A stretch of 64,000 nucleotides of DNA from UBA4742 sp963734965 (GTDB taxonomy: Bacteria; Actinomycetota; Acidimicrobiia; Acidimicrobiales; Acidimicrobilacustridaceae), in contig CAVTJK010000003.1 of assembly GCA_963734965.1 (NCBI GenBank), positions 496,001-560,000 of the forward strand, in the 5' to 3' direction. Below the pieces are notes generated by a model. It was not told the DNA's origin. It saw nothing but the letters and a program-made list of their open reading frames with translations, and searched no databases. Position 1 is the stretch's first letter. Every line of letters starts with the position of its first letter. Shown here piece by piece: positions 44,884 through 53,802 of the stretch. Both the position numbers and the translations under genes were made by a program.

Positions 44884-45234
44884 ATGACCGACGACGACCG
44901 ACCGGCGATGGTGCTGCCCATCCAGAAGGCCACCGAGTCCGCTCAGCTCGAGGCCCTGCGCCAGGCGGGCTTCCTGGCCGACTTCGAGATGCGTGGCGAG
45001 CAACTGGTCCTGACCAGCCAGGGCCCGGTCGACCCGCGCGGCATCCACATCGACCGCCAGTACCGCTTCGAGGGCGACAGCGATCCCGAGTACGAGTCGC
45101 TGGTGCTGGCCCTGCACGACCCGTCGACCGACCTCAAGGGGGTGTGGATCTCGGCCTACGGTCCCGGCGCCACCGCGGCCGAGGCCGACGTGCTGGCGAT
45201 CCTGGCCGCCAACCCGAGCTGCGTGACTCAGTGA
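44884..45234 (+). CDS. Conserved hypothetical protein, 116 residues
   Basis: Visible segments are TESAQLEALRQAGFLADFEM, LVLTSQGPVDPRGIHIDRQY and VLALHDPSTDLKGVWISAYG. It is mixed alpha/beta without a membrane segment; the pattern is coding-like but no catalytic motif or family is recognised. GGAGG precedes the ATG. It follows the MidA-like gene after 24 nt, so they are probably co-expressed. Confidence 0.68.
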   Translation: MTDDDRPAMVLPIQKATESAQLEALRQAGFLADFEMRGEQLVLTSQGPVDPRGIHIDRQYRFEGDSDPEYESLVLALHDPSTDLKGVWISAYGPGATAAEADVLAILAANPSCVTQ

Positions 45235-45305
45235 CCCACACCTCGCGACGCAGGGTCCAGGCCGACTGCCGGCTCCGGACCTGCCTGAGGACGAGACAGC
45301 TCGGG

Positions 45306-46913
45306 TCAGACCAGCTGGGACTTGATGGGTTGGCCGGGGCGCACGTCCTTGTGCAGCCCGGCCTGGTCCTTGACCACCTGGCCCATCACCAGCACGTACT
45401 CGATCCCCTTGGCCGCGACCGCCGGGTTGGCGACCGTCGACTGATCAGCGACGGTCTTGGGATCGAAGATGGTGATGTCGGCGTCGGCGCCGATCTGGAG
45501 GCGACCCTTCTTGGTCAGCGCCGGCACCCGCTTCTCGAGGCGCTGGGCGGGCAGGATCGTCATCTTGCGCAGCGCGTCCATGAGGGTCAGCACCTTCTTC
45601 TCACGGACGTAACGGCCGAGGACCCGGGTGAAGCAGCCCGAGCCGCGAGGATGGTTGTCGGGGAGCTTGCCCGCCGTCGGAGCATCGAGGATGCAGTCGC
45701 TGCCGATCATGATCCAGTCGGTCTGCAAGCCGATGACGACGTCCTCTTCCGGGATGGCGTAGGCGGCCACCAGCTTGTTCTGGCGCTGGTACCGGGCGAA
45801 GCTCGACGCCGTGAGGGTCTCTTCGGTGCCGGGGATCTGCAGATCGCTGTAGGTGATGCCGAAGCGCTGCTGCCAGCCCGGGGCGAACCGGGCCGAGCCC
45901 AGCGTCGTGGCCCAGAAGTCGTAGGGATACATGCAGGCGGTCACCTCGGGGCCCGTCTTGCGGGCCGCTTCGAGGGTGGCCACGCTCTTGGCCATGGTTC
46001 GGGAGCCGCCCGTGCTGGTGATGTGGTCGACGTGGACCGAGACGTTGTTCTGCCGGGACACCGCCAAGACCTCGGCCAGGGCGGCGGCGTTGTCGGCGCC
46101 AGGGTCATCCGGCGCCGAGTAGCGGGCGTGGAAGAACACGGGCATGTCGTGAGCTCCGGCCACCTTGGCCATGGCGTTGATCTCGTCGTCGGTCACCCAT
46201 GGTGTGTATTCGGGCTCGAAGTCGAGGCCGAGCCAGCCCTTGGCGAAGCCGGCTTCGACCTGAGCCGTCAGCTCTTGGATCTGTGACGGTCGGGCGGCCC
46301 GTGTCGGCACGTGGTCGATGCTGTAACGCATGTACGGATCGTCGAACGCGCCCCCGTAGTGCACCGGAGGCTGGATCCCGTCGGGCCCGTACATCTGGAA
46401 GAACCCGTCAGGGGTGTTGTTGATGCCGTGCATGGCCAGGTTGGTCGTGACTCCGTCGCCGATCTTGAACCACGATCCGTAGTCGTTCGGCTCATAGGAC
46501 AGGAGGTCGACGAATCCAGGGGCGACCACGAGGTCGGTCGCATCGATGGCCGTCCCTTTGCTCTTGAGCGCTGCGGTGCTGATCGCCGTGATGCGCCCGC
46601 CGTCGATGCCGACGTTGGCCACCTGGGCGTAGCCCGTCTCGGGGTCCATGACCTTGCCGCCGGCGATCACCTGGTCGAAGGCGTGGTCGGCCGGCGGCGG
46701 GGGATCGGCTCCGTGGAGCGTCGGCGGCGAGGTCGACGTGCGTTCGCCCTTGACGCTGATCCGGTGGCGGGCGGCCGCCGCTGACGAGCTCTGGCCACCG
46801 CCCTCGACGAGGGCGCCGACCAGGGCCACGTTGGCCACGGTGAACCCTGCTCCCAGCAGGAGGGTCCGCCGCGAGATCGTCGGTGGCCGCTCGGCGGGCT
46901 CGAACGTCGGCAC
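45306..46913 (-). CDS. Tat-exported D-aminoacylase/dihydroorotase-type amidohydrolase
   Basis: 535 residues. A Tat signal peptide (PTISRRTLLLGAGFTVANVA) marks export of a folded protein. The amidohydrolase core starts with FDQVIAGGKVMDPETGYAQV, then ATDLVVAPGFVDLLSYEPND, where the usual DxH metal motif is replaced by DLLS. Later segments are MPVFFHARYSAPDDPGADNA, VSVHVDHITSTGGSRTMAKS and DADITIFDPKTVADQ. The missing HxH-like pair is unusual and raises doubt about catalytic activity. The family cleaves N-acyl D-amino acids. Confidence 0.87.
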   Translation of the reverse strand: MPTFEPAERPPTISRRTLLLGAGFTVANVALVGALVEGGGQSSSAAAARHRISVKGERTSTSPPTLHGADPPPPADHAFDQVIAGGKVMDPETGYAQVANVGIDGGRITAISTAALKSKGTAIDATDLVVAPGFVDLLSYEPNDYGSWFKIGDGVTTNLAMHGINNTPDGFFQMYGPDGIQPPVHYGGAFDDPYMRYSIDHVPTRAARPSQIQELTAQVEAGFAKGWLGLDFEPEYTPWVTDDEINAMAKVAGAHDMPVFFHARYSAPDDPGADNAAALAEVLAVSRQNNVSVHVDHITSTGGSRTMAKSVATLEAARKTGPEVTACMYPYDFWATTLGSARFAPGWQQRFGITYSDLQIPGTEETLTASSFARYQRQNKLVAAYAIPEEDVVIGLQTDWIMIGSDCILDAPTAGKLPDNHPRGSGCFTRVLGRYVREKKVLTLMDALRKMTILPAQRLEKRVPALTKKGRLQIGADADITIFDPKTVADQSTVANPAVAAKGIEYVLVMGQVVKDQAGLHKDVRPGQPIKSQLV

Positions 46914-46924
46914 GGCCTTCCACC

Positions 46925-48222
46925 CTACCGGCGCCCATGGGACGAGTCAGGTACGGCCCCGGCGTCGCGACCCCGGCGCCCTTCGCCCTGGTCAGATGCG
47001 GCCGGCGTGGCCCGGCGGTGGCGCCCGACGGTCGGGTCGGCCATGGCGGCCAGAGCCACGCCGAGGAGCACCAAACCGGCGCCGACCAGCGCCCAGGCGA
47101 CCGTGTCGGCACCGGTCCGGGGCAGGGACGGGGCCGCGACCGGAGGGCTGGCCGTGACGGTCGTCACCGCCGACGTCGGTGGGACGGTCGTGGTCGGCGG
47201 GTGGTCGGTGGGCGTCGTGGTCGGCGGCGAGGCGTCGTGGTCGGCGGCAGGGTCGTGGTCGGCGGCAGGGTCGTGGTCGGCGGGAGTGTCGTGGTGGGGA
47301 GTGGGGCCGTCGTCGACGTCGACGGTGGAGGCGCCGGTGCCGCCGCCGGCAGGTGGATCGTGGCGGTGACCGTCGCCCACGACCCCACGGCGACCCGTTG
47401 GGCGGCGAGGGTGGACGAGGCGAACACGGCCAGCACCGGGTTGGCCACTCGGGCCTGGGCCGTGACCGTCGTCGTCGAGGCGCCATCGGCGCGGCGGTAG
47501 GTGATCCGCACCGCCCCGTCGGTTCCGCTGAGGAGCCTGGTCGGCCCCACCAGCAGCCCGGCGGGGGCCACCAGATCGATGGGCACGCCCGCGAGCGGAC
47601 TGGTGGCATCGCGCAGGTGGGCGGTGACCACGCCGGAGGTGGGCGAGGTCGCTGTCGTCGTGAGGGTCAGCTGCAACGGGGCCCGGCGATCGGCATGGGC
47701 GATGGCGTCGGCTTTGATGAGCCGGGCCTGGTCGATGACGGCCTGCTCCTGGCCGGCGAACCCGGCCAGCCGGCTCGTGGTCAGGGTGTCGACGTCCATC
47801 CGCCCGAACGGGTAGCTCGCACCCCGCAGGTCGTGGAGCACCAGCATCACCGCGGCCGAGGTCACCGGGCCCGATCCCGCATGGGTCGTGACGGTCCAGG
47901 CCATGGCCGCTCGGGTCGATTCGCTCAGGTCCGCCGCCGCCGTCGGTCGGTAGTCGAAGGCAGGGTCCGGGGCGCGCCGGCCGTGGTCGATGCACCAGCC
48001 GGCACCGAGCGGTCCGAGGTCGTAGCGGCCATACCAGCTCGTCCAGCCCAACACCGTGGCTTCGAAGCCGTCGCGGTGGACGACCACGGCCGAGGCCCGC
48101 ACCGCGCCGAGCCCCAGACCGGTGACACCCGCGAGCGCGGCGCCCGCGAGCAGGGCGACGGTGGCCGAGCTCAGGAGGATCAGCGTCATCAGACGCCGGT
48201 GCAGTTGCTGACGGCATGCCAT
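46925..48222 (-). CDS. LPXTG-type cell-surface protein with Pro/Thr-rich stalk (one frameshift)
   Basis: About 430 residues. The N-terminal signal/anchor helix is MTLILLSSATVALLAGAALA; the globular part contains a VVVHRDGFEATVLGWTSWYG stretch and a bacterial Ig-like domain (SPLAGVPIDLVAPAGLLVGP). A Pro/Thr-rich stalk of TTTLPP units follows. The C-terminus has the sorting signal LPRTG, a hydrophobic helix (ALVGAGLVLLGVALAAMA) and a basic tail, so the protein should be sortase-anchored. Within the stalk, near 47235, one 20-bp repeat copy among 18-bp copies breaks the frame. No sortase gene is in the window. Confidence 0.72.
47213..47290. repeat. 18-bp tandem repeat array in the LPXTG gene stalk
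   Basis: Four near-identical copies of a GTCGTGGTCGGCGGCAGG-type unit (plus strand) lie at about 47214, 47233, 47251 and 47269. Three spacings are 18 bp; the first is about 20 bp and coincides with the frameshift. Each 18-bp unit encodes Pro/Thr-rich stalk residues on the minus strand. Such arrays expand and contract by slippage. Confidence 0.7.
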
Positions 48223-48338
48223 GGGGGGCCCTCTCGACGGTGGCGGGTGTCGATGGGCCGGCCGCGGCCGACGAAGCTCTCATCCTGGTCCGGTCCGCGG
48301 TCGCGGTTCAACCGCTCCCGGATGGCGTCGGTGTCCAC
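48189..48338 (-). CDS. Possible 49-residue hydrophilic ORF
   Basis: From GTG 48338, the frame DTDAIRERLNRDRGPDQDES then FVGRGRPIDTRHRREGPPWH has protein-like composition, is rich in Asp/Arg and overlaps the LPXTG gene start by 34 nt. No ribosome site is clear. It may equally be a non-coding leader of the LPXTG gene. Confidence 0.28.
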   Translation of the reverse strand: MDTDAIRERLNRDRGPDQDESFVGRGRPIDTRHRREGPPWHAVSNCTGV

Positions 48339-48385
48339 GTCGCCCGACGTCAGGTCACTGCGACCGGGGCGGCGGCGCCGCCGGG

Positions 48386-49837
48386 TCAGGGATGGGCCAG
48401 GCGGTACTCGACCAGGTCCTCTTCGATGTTCTGGTCGGTCTCGGTGACGGTGATCACCGGGTCCATGGCTTGGTTGGTGACTTCGGTGAGGGATTGGGAG
48501 ATGGCGGCTCTGACCGCGGAGTAGGGCCCGATCAGCGGTCCCGGTGAGACCGTGTCGAAGTCGGTCAGCTCGGTGTAGGCGGTGTCGAGCCAATGTCCAC
48601 GACGGGTCTTCTGCCACACCTCCTGGAGCTTCTCGTCGTTGACCGCTTTGGTGTTGTAGGGCAGGTACGAGCTCTCGAGGCTCCACTGCACCTGCTGGGC
48701 CTCCGCGTTCCACCAGGTGAGGAAGGCCCACGCCGCGGCTTGCTGGGCCGACGAGCTGGCGTTGGTGAGGTACCAGGCGCTGCCGCTGACCTGACCCCGG
48801 CCCGCCTCGTCGAGACCGGGCCACGGAGCCACGTCGATGTCGAGGGGTGGCCCCGGCGGCGGGAGCACGGTGCCGGCGGGGTAGCCCCAGACGGTGGGAT
48901 CGAGGGTGCCGGCGGTCAGGGCGTCGATGGCGTCGATGCTGGCCGACGATTCGATGAGCATCGCCGACTTGCGAGTGGCCAGGTCGACGTACTGGGCGTG
49001 CGCATCGGGAGAGTCGGCCACCAGGTCGATGAGGTCGGCGTCGAACATCTTCTGCATCCACTGATGGATCTCGACCGAGTGCTGGCTGTTGAAGGTCGAG
49101 CCGTCGGCGGGCTTGCTCCGGCCGTTGTTGTTGTTGACCACGTCGTTGCCGGCCCCGGTCAACCAGGACTCGACCCACCACGACGAGTTGGTCATGGCCA
49201 GCGGCACGACCGTCGGGTCGGCGGCTTTGATCCTCACGGCGTCCTGGTACAGCTCGTCGAGGGTGGCCGGCGGCTTCGACGGGTCGATGCCCGCGGCCTT
49301 GAGGATGGTGCGGTTGAAGTAGAGGATCGGCCCGGTCAGGTTGGCCGACGCCGCCAGCTGGCTGCCATCGACCGTGTAGTACGAGCGGGCTGACGGCAAG
49401 AAGACCGTGTTGTCGGTCTTGGCCGCCTTGAGGCAGGCCGAGGCGGGCAGGATCTTGCCGCTGTCGGCGGCCGCCTGGGTCCGGATGTCGTCGAGCACCA
49501 CGATGTTGGGCAACGTGGTCCCCCCGCTCAGCTGATGCTGCACCGCGGCGTCGTTGGCCTGGGGCTGGAGGACGACGGTGACCTGACGCTGGGAGGCGTT
49601 GAACTTGGCCACCAGGTCGGCGGCCGCCGCCGCCGAGGCCGGGTCGAAGGCCTCGGCCACCGTGACGGTCGTCCGCCCCTTGGTCCCCGCCGGCCGCTCG
49701 ACCACGCAGGTCGGGGGCTGGTCGGCCGGGTCGGGGCCCCCGACGATGGGTTGGCTCCGGGCCGAGCTGCCACAGGCCGTGGCCGCCAGCGCGCCGACGA
49801 TGCCAACGGCGATGAAGGGTCGGAGCCGGGCGCGCAT
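48386..49837 (-). CDS. Solute-binding lipoprotein of ABC sugar-uptake type
   Basis: 483 residues. The lipoprotein signal ends with the lipobox ALAATACGSS, so the mature Cys is lipid-anchored. The binding fold includes VAEAFDPASAAAAADLVAKF, ILYFNRTILKAAGIDPSKPP, TLDELYQDAVRIKAADPTVV and AAAWAFLTWWNAEAQQ, a cluster 1-like extracellular sugar-binding pattern. No permease or ATPase gene adjoins, so the transporter must be encoded elsewhere or the protein acts alone. Located between two exported-protein genes. Confidence 0.9.
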   Translation of the reverse strand: MRARLRPFIAVGIVGALAATACGSSARSQPIVGGPDPADQPPTCVVERPAGTKGRTTVTVAEAFDPASAAAAADLVAKFNASQRQVTVVLQPQANDAAVQHQLSGGTTLPNIVVLDDIRTQAAADSGKILPASACLKAAKTDNTVFLPSARSYYTVDGSQLAASANLTGPILYFNRTILKAAGIDPSKPPATLDELYQDAVRIKAADPTVVPLAMTNSSWWVESWLTGAGNDVVNNNNGRSKPADGSTFNSQHSVEIHQWMQKMFDADLIDLVADSPDAHAQYVDLATRKSAMLIESSASIDAIDALTAGTLDPTVWGYPAGTVLPPPGPPLDIDVAPWPGLDEAGRGQVSGSAWYLTNASSSAQQAAAWAFLTWWNAEAQQVQWSLESSYLPYNTKAVNDEKLQEVWQKTRRGHWLDTAYTELTDFDTVSPGPLIGPYSAVRAAISQSLTEVTNQAMDPVITVTETDQNIEEDLVEYRLAHP

Positions 49838-49924
49838 GGAACGACAATCTAGATGGCCACCCCCGCGGATCGGCCCCGCCCCGGCTGGGTCCGCGTCGCG
49901 AGGCCGGGTCGGACCAGATCGCGT

Positions 49925-50940
49925 TCACACGACCCCCCAGGCTCGGAGGGCCTGGTCGATCCCCACCACGACCTCAGGGGCCAACAGGCACTCGAGATCG
50001 ACGAACAGATCCTCGACGGCCGGGAGCAGGCCGAGCACCTCTCGGCTGAACATCCCTTCGTCCATCCAGGCCGCCTCGACCGGGTCGAAGCCCAGATCGA
50101 GACGCCCCGTCCGGACGGCCTCGAGCATGCGGTCCCACGACCAGGCCCGACGCGTGGCCTGGCCCAGCGCGACGACGTCACCGTCGAGGGCACCGATCAG
50201 GGCCGGCGCGCCCGCCGTCACGGCCCCGAAGGCCGGATGGGCGGCGACCACCTCGGTCCACGTTCGCCGTTCGGGCGCCACCAAGGCGTCGGCCAGGATG
50301 GCCTCGAGCCACAGCAACGCCCAGAGCTCACCGCTGTCGGTGGCCGGTGGGGCGGTGGCGAGCCCGAGCACCCGCCGACAGGCGTCGGGGACGCGGCCTC
50401 GGCTCTGGTCGGGCGCCGGGGCGATCGAGGCCACGGGATCGATCGGTGCGAGGTCGCGACCAGCGCTCTGGACGCGGGTGACCTGCAGGCCCGACCGCGA
50501 CACCAAGATCCCGAACTGCACCGGCGCGTCGGGGTCGTCGGCGGCCGCTCGGGCCGCGGCTCGCCCGCTCTGGTCCGGGTCGGACCGCCGCGCCCGTCCG
50601 CCCGCCACCACACCGAAGGCCGCCCACTCGGGCGGGGCATGGAACCCGAACAGCGCCCGAACCGGATCGGCACCGCCGAGGGCGTGGAGGGCGAATTCGA
50701 TCTCGGCGCCGACGCTGGCCACGCCGAAGGCGGTCGCACCACCACCGATGGGTGCGCCGGTGGCCAGAGCGGCCGTCTCGGCCGGGCTCGGCCGCGGTCG
50801 GTCGGCGAACTCTCGGTCGGGGATCTGTCGGTGGACGGGTCGTCGTCGAGGAGGACCGACACCGCCACGTCGAGCACGGCGGTCAGCAGGTCACGATCGA
50901 ACGCGGGCGGCCGGTGGCGGCCGGTGCAGTGGGACTTCAC
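49925..50940 (-). CDS. Conserved hypothetical protein, about 338 residues (one frameshift)
   Basis: The N-terminal piece MKSHCTGRHRPPAFDRDLLT continues to about 50820, where the frame shifts; the main piece includes VASVGAEIEFALHALGG, FGFHAPPEWAAFGVVAGG, DSGELWALLWLEAILADALV and RRAWSWDRMLEAVRTGRLDL. It is alpha-helix rich and soluble, with no catalytic motif I can name. It stands in a minus-strand series with the next two genes (unknown and DEDD exonuclease), which may hint at nucleic-acid metabolism. Confidence 0.68.
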
Positions 50941-51065
50941 GAGTGGCTCCTGGTGGCTGGCCGCGAGGGCGGCGCCGGCATCAGGCGATCACTCGGGGGA
51001 TCGCGAGCCCACCTCCATCATGGCCGGGGGGTGTGACAGGCGAAAGGGCCTGGCCCGGCGCCGGT

Positions 51066-52142
51066 TCACACGTCGAGGCTCGACCAGAGGGTGCCGGGCG
51101 GGGCGAGGCTTTCGACCCGCTCGTCGTCGGGCACCATCGGCGCGTAGCCCGGGATCTGGTCGAGCGGAGTCGTGACCTGGACCTTGCATTCGGGATGGCC
51201 CTGCAGCTTGCCGTGGGACCACCTCATCTCGCAGTAGCCGGCGACACGGTGGCGAATGCCGGTGTCGCGCTCGGCGATCTCGGCGTGCCAGTCGACCTGC
51301 GGTTGCCCGACCCGAGCGGCGGCGACACCGAAGCGCTTGAGCTCGAAGCGGCGCCGCCACGACGGCGTGTCGGTGACGGCCAGCCGGATCGGCGACGAGC
51401 CCTTGACCCCGAGCAGCCAGTAGGGACCGCCGGCGATCCGCAGCATCCGGAACAGCATCTGGGTGCGCTGCGAGTCCCCAGCTGCGTCGATGTGGGCGGC
51501 CCAGCGCGATGCCGTCTCGGTCGAGACCGCCCGGCACAACGCGTCGTACGCGCTCTTCTCGTCCTTGGTCGTCGAGCGGTTGCGCATCCCCACCTTCAGC
51601 GTGGCACGGGCCTCCTGGTCGAGATCGGTCACGCGAGTGGGCAGCGATCCGTCGCCCAGTGCCGTCCTGACCTCGTCGTAGTACGCCTGCAGGTGGCCGG
51701 GTGCGGTCTCGTCGAACCAGGACCGCCGGTCGGTGATGACGTGGTCGGCCGCCAGGTGCTCGACCAGCGCGCGCGGTGACGTGTTGAGCACGCACTTCGA
51801 GTCGTACTTGGCCTGGATGAACCAGACTCCGTCGACGGTCAGGTCGCGCGGGACGTCCGAGATCCACGTGGCCCGCCTCGAACCCACCCAGTCGACGCGC
51901 TGCGGATGACGACCATCGAGCACGTGGATCCGGAAGGCCCGTCCGTTCTCGAGCGCCGTGATCAGCAGGTCCCGCTGCGAGCCATCCTCGGAGCCCGCTG
52001 CCACCAGCACCGGGCGCCACACGCTCTCGTCGAGTCCCGGCACGACCAGTTCGGTGAGGTCGAGCGCGCCCGACGCGTCGGGCTCGTAGAAGAGACCGAC
52101 GGCGGTGCCCAACTCGGTGAGCTCGGTCTTGTCGGTGGCCAT
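51066..52142 (-). CDS. Uncharacterised protein near the DEDD exonuclease, about 358 residues
   Basis: ATG 52142 lies 13 nt after the exonuclease stop. Segments are TELVVPGLDESVWRPVLVAA, VDGVWFIQAKYDSKCVLNTS, HLQAYYDEVRTALGDGSLPT, KVGMRNRSTTKDEKSAYDAL and RRFELKRFGVAAARVGQPQV. The mixed alpha/beta sequence with an IQAK (Q-x-K) stretch and an ELKR stretch might hint at a PD-(D/E)XK-type nuclease fold, but the catalytic acidic residues are not clear. Adjacent to the exonuclease, it may act with it. Confidence 0.6.
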   Translation of the reverse strand: MATDKTELTELGTAVGLFYEPDASGALDLTELVVPGLDESVWRPVLVAAGSEDGSQRDLLITALENGRAFRIHVLDGRHPQRVDWVGSRRATWISDVPRDLTVDGVWFIQAKYDSKCVLNTSPRALVEHLAADHVITDRRSWFDETAPGHLQAYYDEVRTALGDGSLPTRVTDLDQEARATLKVGMRNRSTTKDEKSAYDALCRAVSTETASRWAAHIDAAGDSQRTQMLFRMLRIAGGPYWLLGVKGSSPIRLAVTDTPSWRRRFELKRFGVAAARVGQPQVDWHAEIAERDTGIRHRVAGYCEMRWSHGKLQGHPECKVQVTTPLDQIPGYAPMVPDDERVESLAPPGTLWSSLDV

Positions 52143-52155
52143 CGTCGGGCCGCGG

Positions 52156-52797
52156 TCAGACCGCGGCGGGGGCCGGCGCCGCCATGATGTCGACGGCCAG
52201 GCGAGCCGTCGACCATCGGCGCCGGGCCAGCTCGCGAGTGCACACGGCGTCGCTGGCCACGTAGTCCGCCAGCTCGTGTCCGCCCAGCAGGTGCATCTGC
52301 GAGGCATCGACCTCGACGGGCGACAGCCCGGCCAGACCGGCGATGACCTTGAGCGAGCACGGCATGCGGAACACCGGACCGACATCGGCCCTGTAGGTGC
52401 GGTAGACGTCGAGGTGGGCGTGATCGCCCCAGCGGGCACGGTAGGCGCCGGCGTGGCCCGGCAGCGGCTCGTGATGGCTGCGTTGGGTCGGATCGGCCTG
52501 GAGGTCGAGCCCCAGGGTCACGCCGAGTCGGGCGGCGCGCGTGGCCAGGTAGGGCAGGTCGAACCGGGCGCCGTTCCACGTGACGATCACCCCGGGCGCC
52601 AGATCGGCCAGGTGGCGGTCGAGCCGGTCGAGCAGCGCCACCTCGTCGGCATCGGTCAACACTGCCGTGCCACCGCTCGACGCCACCGCCACGGCCAGCA
52701 CCCGCCCGACGTGAGGATCGAGCCCGTCGGTGGTCGTGTCGGTCTCGATGTCGAGTCCGTGGAGCGGAGGCGGGGCGGCCGGGGCCATGGTCGTCAT
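52156..52797 (-). CDS. DEDD-family 3'-5' exonuclease/RNase H-like protein
   Basis: 213 residues. Exo I motif LHGLDIETDTTTDGLDP (DxE), Exo II GVIVTWNGARFDLPYLATRA (NGxxFDxP, typical of family B polymerase-like exonucleases), Exo III ADYVASDAVCTRELARRR (final Asp). These are the metal-binding acids of the DEDDy group. It lacks a polymerase domain. The gene is upstream of the unknown gene at 51066 on the same strand, almost touching, and may use it as partner. Confidence 0.82.
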   Translation of the reverse strand: MTTMAPAAPPPLHGLDIETDTTTDGLDPHVGRVLAVAVASSGGTAVLTDADEVALLDRLDRHLADLAPGVIVTWNGARFDLPYLATRAARLGVTLGLDLQADPTQRSHHEPLPGHAGAYRARWGDHAHLDVYRTYRADVGPVFRMPCSLKVIAGLAGLSPVEVDASQMHLLGGHELADYVASDAVCTRELARRRWSTARLAVDIMAAPAPAAV

Positions 52798-52824
52798 CCT
52801 AGGAAGGGGCTGTGACAGGAATCG

Positions 52825-53775
52825 TCACGCGGGCGGAGTGCGGCGGAATCGGAACCAGCCGGTGGTGTAGCCCGCCGTCTCGGCCGTCCATCGCACCCAA
52901 CGCAGTCGGCCCTCCGAGGTGGTGAGGTTGGTGACGTGGGTGCACATCCACCCCAGGGTGCGCACCTGGCGGCCGATGGCGTCGGGCCACAGCGCGAGGT
53001 GGCGGTGCCGGGCGAAGATCCATGCCCCACCCCGCCCGTATCCGAACCATTGGTGGAACGTCGAGGGCGCGTCGTAGCGACGGCCCTTCAGCACCTCGGC
53101 GCCATCGGCGAACCCGACGTCGTACCCGGCGCGAGCAGCTCGCAGGCTCAGCTCGACATCGGTCGACGACGAGCCGGGGAAGGTCGTGTCGAACCGCCCG
53201 AGCGCCTCGAACACCTCGCGCCGGATGCCGAGCGAGGCGCCGATGGCAAAGGGGTGGCGGCCGAGGTACTTCGGCGGGTGGCTCAGTCGGGAGTCCTCGG
53301 CCCCCTCGTCGTCCACGTAGACGAGCGAGCTCGTCACGATCGGCCAGCGATCGAGGGCCTCGGCCATCGACGCCAGCCAGCCCGGCGACACCACGTCGTC
53401 GGCGTCGCAGAACAGCAGCTTGTCGCCCTTGGCCACCACGGCGGCGGCGTTGCGCGCCACGCTCGAACCGGGCGTGGCCGACGCGTCGATCGTGCGCAGG
53501 ACGCCGAGGTTGGTGCTCCACTCGGCCACGACGGCCGCGGTGCGATCCGTCGAGCCGTTGTCGCCGATGATCAGCTCCCAGCTCCCCGTGTAGGTCTGCC
53601 CGGCCAGGGCCTCGAGCTGGCGTCCGAGCGTCTCCTCGCCGTTGCGGACCGGTATGACCACGCTGACCTGCACGTCCGCGTCAGCGGCGGCCGACCCCGA
53701 CGGCGCGGTCCCGGCCGTCGCGCCCAGCTCGACGTCGGTCTCGACGTCGCCCCCGGCTTCCCCTAGCGCCCCCAT
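52825..53775 (-). CDS. Family 2 glycosyltransferase
   Basis: 316 residues, GT-A fold. The N-terminal nucleotide-sugar site is VQVSVVIPVRNGEETLGRQL and LIIGDNGSTDRTAAVVAEW, the metal motif KLLFCDADDVVSPGWLASM (DADD), and the acceptor region HPFAIGASLGIRREVFEALG with FDTTFPGSSSTDVELSLRAA. It probably transfers a sugar to a lipid or polysaccharide. It lacks membrane helices. It precedes the exonuclease gene by 28 nt on the same strand. Confidence 0.9.
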   Translation of the reverse strand: MGALGEAGGDVETDVELGATAGTAPSGSAAADADVQVSVVIPVRNGEETLGRQLEALAGQTYTGSWELIIGDNGSTDRTAAVVAEWSTNLGVLRTIDASATPGSSVARNAAAVVAKGDKLLFCDADDVVSPGWLASMAEALDRWPIVTSSLVYVDDEGAEDSRLSHPPKYLGRHPFAIGASLGIRREVFEALGRFDTTFPGSSSTDVELSLRAARAGYDVGFADGAEVLKGRRYDAPSTFHQWFGYGRGGAWIFARHRHLALWPDAIGRQVRTLGWMCTHVTNLTTSEGRLRWVRWTAETAGYTTGWFRFRRTPPA

Positions 53776-53802
53776 CGTCCCCCAGGTTCGCGCGAGTTTC
53801 GA

